Below are positions 5,997 through 13,641 of a stretch of DNA of 16,597 nt, one piece after another; position 1 is the first letter of the stretch; each line of letters starts with the position of its first letter. The stretch comes from Sideroxydans lithotrophicus (GTDB taxonomy: Bacteria; Pseudomonadota; Gammaproteobacteria; Burkholderiales; Sulfuriferulaceae): NCBI GenBank assembly GCA_022736605.1, contig DZDB01000031.1, positions 1 through 16,597 on the forward strand. The letters are read 5' to 3'. The notes below the pieces were generated by a model. The model searched no databases, was not told where the DNA came from, and worked only from the letters and a program-made list of their open reading frames with translations. The position numbers and the translations under genes are program-made.

Positions 5997-8564
5997 TCAA
6001 CGGCTTACCCGCGCCGCAATATGCGCCAGTGCCTCGTCCACCTGGTCCACCAGGATCAGGCATAAATCCCCCGGCTGGAGTTGTGCCAGCGCGGTATCGA
6101 TCGCCAGAAATTCACCGGTGATTTCAGCGCTGATGCGCGCGCGGCTGGCGTCTTGCAAACCTTCGCGCAACAGGGCGAGCACTTCGCCATCGGCACGACC
6201 GCGCTGGCATTGGTCCTGAAACAGGATCACGTCGTCGAACGCAGAACCGAGCAGTTGGGTCTGCTGGCGCAGGTCTTCGTCGCGACGGTCACCCGCACCG
6301 CTGATGACAACGCTGCGGCGCTGCGCGGGCAGCGTGTTGACCGCCGTAACCAGCGCAGCGATGGCGTCCGGATTGTGGCCGTAGTCAGCGATGACGGTGG
6401 CACCACGATAATCGAACAGGTTGAAGCGCCCTGGCGCGGTGGCAGCGTCGTTGATGAAGCGCTTCAGACCGTTGCGGATCACGCCCCAATCAAGCCCCAG
6501 CGCCCAGACGGCGGCAATGGCGGCCATGGCGTTGTCAACCTGAAACGCAATGCGGCCATTGCGTGTCAGCGGAATGTCAGCGAGCGCGATGCGCTGTTTA
6601 TGCTTGCCATGCTGGACAACGATATCGCTGGCCTCCACATACACCACGCGCAGTCCACGGGCACGCTGGCGCGTCATCACCGGGTGGTGCGGATCGTGGG
6701 CGAAAAAAATCACGTTGCCGGGGCAGTTGGCAGCCATGTTCGCGACGTTCGGGTCGGCGGCATTGAGCACGGCAAAACCCGTCGCTGCGACGTTTTCGAC
6801 GATGACGCGCTTGACCACGGCAAGGTCTTCCACCGTGCAAATGTAATTCAGGCCGAGGTGGTCGCCCATGCCGATATTGGTCACCACTGCCACATCGCAT
6901 AAATCGAACGCCAGTCCTTCACGCAACACGCCGCCCCGCGCGGTTTCCAGCACGGCGGCGTCGACATCCGGGTGCAGCAACACGTTGCGCGCGCTTTTCG
7001 GCCCGCTGCAATCGCCGGTGTCGATGCGACGGCCTTCGACGTAAACGCCGTCGGAATTGGTCATGCCGACACGCAGGCCGTTGGCGGTGAGCAGATGCGC
7101 AATCAGCCGCACCGTGGTGGTTTTGCCGTTGGTACCCGCCACCGCGACCAGAGGAATGCGGCCATTGTTGCCATCGGCGAACATCGACGCGACAATCGCC
7201 TCGCCGACCGGTCGGCCTTTGCCGTAAGACGGCGCCAGGTGCATGCGCAGGCCGGGCGCGGCGTTGACTTCAATCACCGCGCCGCCTTGCGCTTCGAGCG
7301 GCTGCAACACGCTGTCGCACACCATGTCGACGCCGCACAGATCGAGGCCGATGGTTTGCGCCGCCGCCACCGCGCGCGCGGCCAGTTCGGGATGCACGTC
7401 GTCGGTGACGTCGGTGGCGCTGCCGCCAGTGGACAGATTGGCGTTATCGCGCAGCATCACGCGTACACCACGCGGTGGAATGCTGTCCGCTGTCATGTCC
7501 TGTTTCGCCAGTGCCACCAAGCCGATTTCATCGAGCCGGATGCGCGTCAGGGCAGTGGCGTGACCATCACCGCGCAGCGGGTCAAGATTGACCTGCTCAA
7601 CCAGCGCGGTGACGCTGTGCACGCCGTCACCAATCACCTGCGGCGGATCGCGCCGGGCGGCGGCGACGAACTGGCCGTTGACCACCAGCAAGCGGTAATC
7701 GTCGCCCGGAATATAGCGTTCAACCATCACGCTGTGGCTGATCTCGTGCGCGGCAGCGTAGGCCAGCAATACCTGCTCGCGCGTTGCCATGTTTACCGCC
7801 ACGCCCTTGCCCTGATTGCCGTCGCGCGGCTTGATCACCACCGGCGCGCCAATTTCCAGCGCTGCCGCCCAGGCATCTTCGGCATCGCGTACCGAACGCC
7901 CATGTGGAATGGGCACGCCCGCCGCTTCGAGCAGCGCCTTGGTGAGTTCCTTGTCCTGCGCAATCGATTCGCCGATGGCGCTGGTATGACCGGTTTCGGC
8001 GGCCTGGATGCGGCATTGCCGACTGCCCCAGCCGAATTGCACCATGCTGCCGCGTGTCAGCCGCCGATACGGAATACCGCGCGCCACGGCCGCCTGAATA
8101 ATCGCACCCGTGCTGGGACCGGGGCGCTCGTCTTCGTCCAGTTCGCGTAGCTGCAGCAACGCGGCAGCCAGATCGAATGGCGCATCGACTTGGGCTGCGC
8201 TGCACAATGTCAGCGCCAATGCCATCGCCGCACGACCGACAGCCTCTTGGCTGTATTCCACCACCACATGAAACACCCCGGCCTCAGTGGTCGGTGTGGT
8301 GCGACCAACCGATACCTGACAGCCTGCCTGCTGTTGCAGGCTCAGCGCAACGGTTTCCAGCACATGTGCCATGCAGATGGCGGTGTGGTGTCCACCCGGT
8401 TGCAGCACGCCGATTTCTGGAAAACGGGCACGCAACCGGGTTTCAAAACCTGATTCAAGCGGGATGGCGCACTCCAGCGGCGTGCAGACTACGATCGCCT
8501 CAATGGCAGTGCGACGACTCCACAAATTGGGACCGCGCAAAGCGCGAATACGGGTAATTTCCAT
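5997..8564 (-). CDS. cphA: Cyanophycin synthetase, full-length
   Basis: This 855-aa cytoplasmic enzyme makes cyanophycin, a poly-aspartate chain with arginine on each side chain, at the cost of ATP. The N domain (about 1-160) is followed by an ATP-grasp domain (about 165-470) with KPRDGNQGKG at 245-254 and the metal-binding EVN at 432-434. The Mur-ligase-like M domain (about 475-855) has an intact P-loop, GTNGKTTT at 477-484, the CphA-specific stretches ETARGGVLREGL and NIGMGDHLGLN, and a complete C-terminal lobe starting APGRFNLFDYRG. In the family, the ATP-grasp half adds Asp and the Mur half adds Arg. Length and motifs are those of an active CphA. AGGAT lies 6-7 nt before the ATG. It starts 34 bp after the stop of the CphA2-like gene, so the two form an operon with this gene second. 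Confidence 0.96.
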   Translation of the reverse strand: MEITRIRALRGPNLWSRRTAIEAIVVCTPLECAIPLESGFETRLRARFPEIGVLQPGGHHTAICMAHVLETVALSLQQQAGCQVSVGRTTPTTEAGVFHVVVEYSQEAVGRAAMALALTLCSAAQVDAPFDLAAALLQLRELDEDERPGPSTGAIIQAAVARGIPYRRLTRGSMVQFGWGSRQCRIQAAETGHTSAIGESIAQDKELTKALLEAAGVPIPHGRSVRDAEDAWAAALEIGAPVVIKPRDGNQGKGVAVNMATREQVLLAYAAAHEISHSVMVERYIPGDDYRLLVVNGQFVAAARRDPPQVIGDGVHSVTALVEQVNLDPLRGDGHATALTRIRLDEIGLVALAKQDMTADSIPPRGVRVMLRDNANLSTGGSATDVTDDVHPELAARAVAAAQTIGLDLCGVDMVCDSVLQPLEAQGGAVIEVNAAPGLRMHLAPSYGKGRPVGEAIVASMFADGNNGRIPLVAVAGTNGKTTTVRLIAHLLTANGLRVGMTNSDGVYVEGRRIDTGDCSGPKSARNVLLHPDVDAAVLETARGGVLREGLAFDLCDVAVVTNIGMGDHLGLNYICTVEDLAVVKRVIVENVAATGFAVLNAADPNVANMAANCPGNVIFFAHDPHHPVMTRQRARGLRVVYVEASDIVVQHGKHKQRIALADIPLTRNGRIAFQVDNAMAAIAAVWALGLDWGVIRNGLKRFINDAATAPGRFNLFDYRGATVIADYGHNPDAIAALVTAVNTLPAQRRSVVISGAGDRRDEDLRQQTQLLGSAFDDVILFQDQCQRGRADGEVLALLREGLQDASRARISAEITGEFLAIDTALAQLQPGDLCLILVDQVDEALAHIAARVSR

Positions 8565-8598
8565 GATTCATCCTGAGTCGGTTTAAGCCGGATTATTG

Positions 8599-10770
8599 TT
8601 AGGCGGAAGCAGCAAATTCAAATGTCTCAAGTCCGGCGTGAATCAGCGCCTGCGGCACCGCCAGCGCCCACGCTGCGGCCACTGCTGCCAGCACAGACTC
8701 CTGTTGCAGCGGACCAAGCTCGGCAGGTAACAGCAGCACATCGCTTCCCGCCAGGCTGGTTTCGTCCATACCCGTAACCAGCACGATGCGCCCTGCCTGC
8801 AAATAAACGCCCCGCCCACCCTGCTGGCGATGGAAAGCCAGCGCTGCTGCGTCCTGCGCATAGAAAATCACCTCGCCGTCGCACAACGGCGCGAGTGCCA
8901 GCCCCATCGCATCGTCGGCATTGAGCACCGCCACGCCAGTCGGCAACACCACGTCGATCTGCGTGCGCATGACATTGAACACCTGCTCCGGCGTGCTGAT
9001 GTGGAAGTCGCCGATATGCAGCGCCGGATCGACGCGGGTGACGACGCCGACCTGACAGCGGTCGTATGCCAGCCCTTCGCCGAGGATGCTGGCACTGCTG
9101 GTTTCCAGCACCGCTACTTCAACTGACCGGTTCATCAGGATGCGCCGTGCTGCTGCCCAGTTGACGCTGTGACGGGTCTCGACCCGGCGTTGCCCCAAAA
9201 ACCAGCCATCGGCGCACGCCAGCCCGACTTTTTTACCGTGCAGGTCGAGAATATGCGCCAGCAGCCGTGCCACCGCGCACGGCGCATGGCTGCCGGTGAT
9301 GCCGACCACCGGGATGCGGCCATTGTCATCGGCGGCAAACAGGTGGTCGACGATCATCCGGCCGACCGGCTGCGCCTCGCCCGACGCGGGCTTGAGGTGC
9401 ATCAGCAAGCCCGGCCCGGCGTTGACTTCAACCACCGCCCCGCCTTGCTGTGCCAGGGGGCGGGAGATGTCTTCAGCCACCAGATCGACACCGGCAATGT
9501 CCAGCCCGACCACGCGCGCGGCCAGCGCCGCCACCGCCGCCACGTCCGGGTGCACCTGTCCGGTCACGTCAAACGCCATGTTGCCGGTGCGCATCACCAG
9601 CACGCGCACGCCTGCCGGGAGAATGCTGTCGGGCTGATGCCCCTGGCGCGCCAGTTCCAGCCGCGCCACCGGCTCTTGCGCCAGAATGATCGGACTGAGC
9701 GGACAGTTTTCCAGATCGCCACGCCGTGGATCGGTGTTGAGTTGTGCGTCAATCAGCGCATTCAGCGTCGCCACGCCGTCACCGGTTACCCAGGCTTCTT
9801 CGCCGCGCGCCGCCGCCGCCAGCTTGCCGCCGACGATCAGCAGACGGTGCTCCTGACCGCGCACGAAGCGCTCGACCATCACTTCGCTGCCTTCGGCCAG
9901 CGCCAGCGGGTAAGCCGCTTCCACTTCAGCCTGGGTGTTCAGATTGGTGAATACGCCGCGCCCGTGATTGCCATCGCTGGGCTTGACCACTACCGGCAGG
10001 CCAATGTCCTGCGCCGCTTCCCAGGCATCTGCCGGACTGTCCACCACGCGGCCTTCCGGAATCGGCACGCCGCACGCCTGCAACAACTGCTTGGTGAGGT
10101 CTTTATCACGCGATATACCCTCGGCAATTGCGCCGGTCAGTTCGGTTTCGGCGGTCCAGATACGCCGCTGGCGTGCGCCATAGCCCAACTGCACCAGATT
10201 GCCGTCGGACAGGCGCAAGGCCGGGATATTGCGCTCGCGCGCGCTGGCGGCATCGACAATACAGGCGGTGCTGGGGCCCAGCAAAAGCTGGTCGGCCATG
10301 TCCTTGAGCTCGGCAATCGCTGCGGGCAAATCAAACGTTTCGTCGTTGATCGCCGCCATCACCAGATCGCGCGCGCTGTGCAGGGCGACACGCGTGATGT
10401 CTTCGTGCCAGGCACGCACCACCACCTTGTACACGCCGTACTCATCGGTGCTGCGCGCCTTGCCGAAGCCACCCGGCATGCCCGCCAGGTTTTGCAGCTC
10501 CAGCGTGACGTGCTCGAGAATGTGCGCAGGCCAGGTGCCTGCTTCGAGCCGCTTGATGAAGCCACCGCGCTCGCCCACGCTGCAGCGGTGTTCGACCAGC
10601 GTCGGCAGCCAGGCGGTCAGCCGTTCGACAAAGCCCGGCAGGGTATTGGACGGGCATTCTTCCAGCTCGCCAATGTCGACCCAGGCTTCCAGCGCGGGGC
10701 GATAAGTCCAGATGCTGGGGCCACGCAACGGAATGAAACGCAAAAAACGGATGTCGGATTTTTTTGTCAT
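8599..10770 (-). CDS. cphA2: CphA2-type truncated cyanophycin synthetase
   Basis: This 723-aa paralogue of the adjacent CphA comes first in the operon. The N and ATP-grasp domains are well conserved: NLVQLGYGARQRRIWTAETE, ISRDKDLTKQLLQACGVPIPEGR, KPSDGNHGRG at 263-272, and EVN at 448-450. The Mur-like half is decayed: the P-loop position reads GSHAPCAV (493-500), with Pro in place of the catalytic Lys; ETARGG has become ETSSAS; NIGMGDHLG has become RVDPALHIG; and the C-terminal lobe is absent. Cyanobacterial CphA2 has the same plan and polymerises beta-Asp-Arg dipeptide with one ATP-grasp site, so the same is likely here. Betaproteobacterial copies are also called CphA'. The frame is open to 11133, but the extra 121 codons overlap the divergent ABC gene. 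MTKKSDIRFLRFIPLRGPSIW is the family start, although its ribosome binding site is poor. Confidence 0.9.
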   Translation of the reverse strand: MTKKSDIRFLRFIPLRGPSIWTYRPALEAWVDIGELEECPSNTLPGFVERLTAWLPTLVEHRCSVGERGGFIKRLEAGTWPAHILEHVTLELQNLAGMPGGFGKARSTDEYGVYKVVVRAWHEDITRVALHSARDLVMAAINDETFDLPAAIAELKDMADQLLLGPSTACIVDAASARERNIPALRLSDGNLVQLGYGARQRRIWTAETELTGAIAEGISRDKDLTKQLLQACGVPIPEGRVVDSPADAWEAAQDIGLPVVVKPSDGNHGRGVFTNLNTQAEVEAAYPLALAEGSEVMVERFVRGQEHRLLIVGGKLAAAARGEEAWVTGDGVATLNALIDAQLNTDPRRGDLENCPLSPIILAQEPVARLELARQGHQPDSILPAGVRVLVMRTGNMAFDVTGQVHPDVAAVAALAARVVGLDIAGVDLVAEDISRPLAQQGGAVVEVNAGPGLLMHLKPASGEAQPVGRMIVDHLFAADDNGRIPVVGITGSHAPCAVARLLAHILDLHGKKVGLACADGWFLGQRRVETRHSVNWAAARRILMNRSVEVAVLETSSASILGEGLAYDRCQVGVVTRVDPALHIGDFHISTPEQVFNVMRTQIDVVLPTGVAVLNADDAMGLALAPLCDGEVIFYAQDAAALAFHRQQGGRGVYLQAGRIVLVTGMDETSLAGSDVLLLPAELGPLQQESVLAAVAAAWALAVPQALIHAGLETFEFAASA

Positions 10771-10887
10771 GAGAAAATAATCGCCGTGTAACGGGAACTT
10801 AACGCATCGAATCGCCGCAAGTTTACAGCGTGGCTGCAAATAGCAAAAACTGTACGCACTCACCCCAGGCAAGTAAACTTCGCCCCA
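10771..10887. promoter_or_regulatory. Divergent promoter region of the cyanophycin locus
   Basis: This 117-bp region separates the starts of the CphA2-like and ABC genes and must hold promoters for both directions. An 8-bp perfect inverted repeat is present: AAGTTTAC at 10819-10826 and GTAAACTT at 10873-10880, 54 bp centre to centre. Each arm contains a -35-like hexamer pointing inwards. On the minus strand TTTACT (10877-10872), a 17-bp spacer and TACAGT (10854-10849) form a weak but properly spaced promoter. On the plus strand TTTACA (10822-10827) has no good -10. If both are used, the promoters are face to face. Neither is strong, and no ArgR-like or sigma54-like site is evident. Confidence 0.35.
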
Positions 10888-13141
10888 ATGAAATCCGACA
10901 CCCCAACCGCCTTGCCGCCCATGCCCGCCGACTGGCGCGACGCACTCGCCGACCAGCTCGCACCGGAGGAGACGATCGAGGCCTGGCTGACGCTTGATCT
11001 CGACCCGCAGCTCCAATACGCAAACGGCCTGCTGGTGCTGACGCGCCACCATTTGTGGGCGCGTGAAGCCAGCGATGCTGACTGGCGCAACTGGCCGCAT
11101 CAGGCCACGCTGACGCTGCAACCGCATGATCATGCCGGCGTTGGCAGTCTGGCATTATTCAATGGCGATACACGACTTGCGCTGTGGCGTTACACGCTGG
11201 AACAGATGCCTGCCGCCCAGCGCCTCGCCACACGCTACACGCAGCGCAACAGCGCCACGCCGCACGCTGGCACCGAGGCTGACATCTGCCCGGCTTGCCA
11301 AACGCCGCTGCCGCCCGATTCCGACAGCTGTCCTTTGTGCAGCCGCGAGGATACCGCCCCCTCCTCCACCTGGGTGTTATTCCGCTTGTGGCGCTTTGCC
11401 CACCCTTACCGCCTGCAACTGCTGGCTGGCTTTCTGCTCACGCTGGCGGCGACAGCCGCCACGCTGGTGCCGCCCTACCTGACCATGCCGCTGATGGACG
11501 AGGTGCTGATTCCGTACCAGAACGGCAAGCCGATCAACACCGGGCTGGTGATGCAACTGCTCGGCGGCCTGCTCGGCTCGGCGCTGCTGGCGTGGGCGCT
11601 GGGCTGGGCGCGCACCTATATTCTGGCCAGGGTGTCGGAACGCATCGGCTCGGATTTGCGCACCATCACTTACGAGCACCTGCTGCGCCTGTCGCTGGAG
11701 TATTTCGGCGCCAAGCGTACCGGCGACCTGATGGCGCGGATCGGCTCCGGAAACCGACCGCATCTGTGTGTTTCTGTCGCTGCACCTGCTCGATTTCGCC
11801 ACCGATGTGCTGATGATCGTGATGACGGCCATCATCCTGTTTTCCATCAACCCGTGGCTGGCGCTGGTCACGCTGGTGCCGCTGCCGTTCATCGCCTGGG
11901 CGATTCACGTGGTGCGCGACCGGCTGCGTACCGGCTTTGAAAAAATCGACCGGGTCTGGTCCGAAGTCACCAACGTGCTGGCCGACACCATTCCCGGCAT
12001 CCGCGTGGTCAAGGCGTTTGCGCAGGAACAGCGCGAGGCGACACGGTTTCGTGAAGCCAATCAACATAACCTCGTCGTCAACGACAAACTCAACAAGGTC
12101 TGGTCGCTGTTCACCCCGAGCATTTCGCTGTTCACCGAAATCGGTCTGCTGGTGGTGTGGGCGTTCGGCATCTGGCAGGTCGCCAACAACCAGATCACGG
12201 TCGGCGTGCTGACCGCGTTTCTGGCGTATATCGGGCGCTTTTACGGGCGGCTCGATTCGATGAGCCGGATTGTTTCGGTAACGCAAAAAGCCGCTGCTGG
12301 TGCCAAGCGTATTTTCGACGTGCTCGACCACGTATCGAGCGTGCCCGAGCCCGCCCAGCCGGTGCAACTCGATCACGTCAACGGCGCATTGACGCTGCGC
12401 GAAGCCGGTTTCCGCTACGGCAACCGCGCCGTGATACGCGGCCTGAACCTGCACATCGCGCCGGGCGAGATGATCGGCCTGGTCGGCCACAGCGGTTCCG
12501 GCAAGAGCACGCTGGTCAACCTGATCTGCCGCTTTTACGACCTTAGCGAAGGTGCGATTCTGCTCGACGGCGTCGATATCCGCACGCTGGCCGTGGCCGA
12601 TTACCGGCGCAACATCGGTCTGGTATTGCAGGAGCCGTTCCTGTTTTTCGGCACCATTGCCGACAACATCGCCTACGGCCAGCCGACTGCCAACCGCGCC
12701 CAGATTGTCGCCGCCGCCCGCGCCGCGCACGCGCACGAATTCATCCTGCGCCTGCCGCACGGTTACGATTCGCTGGTCGGCGAACGCGGCCAGGGCTTGT
12801 CGGGCGGCGAGCGCCAGCGCATCTCGATTGCCCGCGCCCTGCTGATCGACCCGCGCATCCTGATCCTTGACGAAGCGACGTCCTCCGTCGATACCGAAAC
12901 CGAAAAGGAAATCCAGAAGGCGCTGGATAACCTGGTGCGCGGCCGCACCACCATCGCCATCGCGCACCGCCTGTCCACCCTCAGACAAGCGGATAGACTG
13001 GTGGTGATGGATCGCGGCCAGATTGTTGAAGTCGGCCCGCACGACGAACTGATGGCGCGCGAGGGCGCGTATTACCGGCTGTATCAGGCGCAGGCGCGCA
13101 ACGTCGATACCGACCCGGACGACGGAGACCGTGATGACTGA
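10888..13141 (+). pseudogene. Cyanophycin-associated ABC exporter (TMD-NBD), frameshifted
   Basis: Two overlapping frames (10888-11940 and one ending at 13141) are halves of one ABC half-transporter. Removing one G at 11749-11750 restores a continuous 750-aa protein reading RIGSETDRICVFLSLHLLDF across the join. An N-terminal region of about 130 residues resembles a small PH-like beta domain. A CPAC...CPLC zinc ribbon follows (Cys134, 137, 148, 151). A six-helix exporter domain starts near residue 165. The ATPase has Walker A (GHSGSGKST, about 12484-12510), signature LSGGERQ (about 12796-12816), Walker B ILILDEATSS and the H-loop AHRLST, all intact. Genes of this type with a DUF1854 partner are typical of cyanophycin loci; their cargo is unknown. 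As written, only a 350-aa product lacking the ATPase would be made, unless the base is a sequencing error. It is divergent from cphA2 and overlaps the DUF1854 gene. Confidence 0.85.
11741..11752 (+). other. Frameshift site (+1) in the ABC transporter gene
   Basis: The sequence reads ggctccGGaaacc. Upstream codons run atc-ggc-tcc and downstream codons run gaa-acc-gac-cgc-atc in the next frame, so one G of the pair at 11749-11750 is surplus. Protein similarity is continuous on both sides: ARIGS, then ETDRICVFLSL, as in related exporters. There is no slippery heptamer, stop codon or downstream pseudoknot typical of programmed shifting. A sequencing or assembly slip, or a recent mutation, is more likely. 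Confidence 0.8.
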
Positions 13142-13598
13142 TTTTCAACTGGCAATCAACCCGGCAGGTCAGCTGGTGTTCACCGCTGCCGACGGCAGCG
13201 TGTCGGTCGGCGTGGTGCCAGTGCGGGCGTTTCCGGTCAGCGCGCCGGACGATGGCCTGTCGCTGGTCGGCGCGGACGGCCATGAACTGGCGTGGATTGC
13301 AAAGTTGACGACACTGCCAGCGGCGCAACAGTCGCTGCTGCAAGCCGCGCTGGCGCAACTTGAATTCATGCCGGGCATCACCCGGCTGCTGGGCGTTTCC
13401 GGTTTTGCCACGCCGAGCACCTGGACGGTACAGACCGATCGCGGCGACACGCAGTTCGTGCTCAAGGCTGAGGACGACATCCGCCGTCTCGGCTTCAACC
13501 GCCTGATGATTGCCGACCGCCACGGCGTGCACTATCTGATCCGCGATCTGGCTGCGCTGGACAAACACAGCCGCAAACTGCTCGACCGCTTTTTGTAG
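13134..13598 (+). CDS. DUF1854 protein, cyanophycin-associated
   Basis: The product is a soluble protein of 154 aa without signal peptide or membrane segment. The second half carries the DUF1854 signature: VQTDRGDTQFVLKAEDDIRRL, then LMIADRHGVHYLIRDLAALDKHSRKLLDRFL. The first half is a set of beta strands ending in a LAWI element. No biochemical role is known for the family. Its regular place next to the ABC exporter of cyanophycin loci suggests a subunit or partner of that transporter. GGAG at 13124-13127 is spaced 6 nt from ATG 13134, better than 3 nt from the in-frame GTG at 13131, so I chose the ATG. It overlaps the end of the ABC gene by 8 bp, which implies translational coupling. The reading frame is intact even though the ABC gene is broken. 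Confidence 0.88.
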   Translation: MTDFQLAINPAGQLVFTAADGSVSVGVVPVRAFPVSAPDDGLSLVGADGHELAWIAKLTTLPAAQQSLLQAALAQLEFMPGITRLLGVSGFATPSTWTVQTDRGDTQFVLKAEDDIRRLGFNRLMIADRHGVHYLIRDLAALDKHSRKLLDRFL

Positions 13599-13641
13599 GT
13601 CACGTGTGGTGATCCGCGCCATTCGGCACTAAACTGACTTT

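Noticed and set aside
6972..8150. 392-aa open frame on the plus strand opposite cphA
   Set aside because: Same kind of antisense shadow; no ribosome binding site or recognisable fold, while cphA is continuous on the other strand.
9169..10791. 540-aa open frame on the plus strand opposite the CphA2-like gene
   Set aside because: It is a shadow produced by GC-rich codon use in the real gene. Its composition (rich in His, Arg, Gln) has no domain pattern, and the minus-strand frame has clear enzyme motifs.
10771..11133. Longer frame extending the CphA2-like protein by 121 codons
   Set aside because: The extension overlaps the start of the divergent ABC gene and the whole promoter region, and its sequence has no family similarity. 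MTKKSDIRFLRF at 10770 is the normal beginning of these synthetases.
11741..11770. Programmed frameshift in the ABC gene
   Set aside because: No slippery sequence, nearby stop codon or stimulatory structure is visible, and this transporter family is not known for recoding. A mutation or sequencing slip explains the data more simply.
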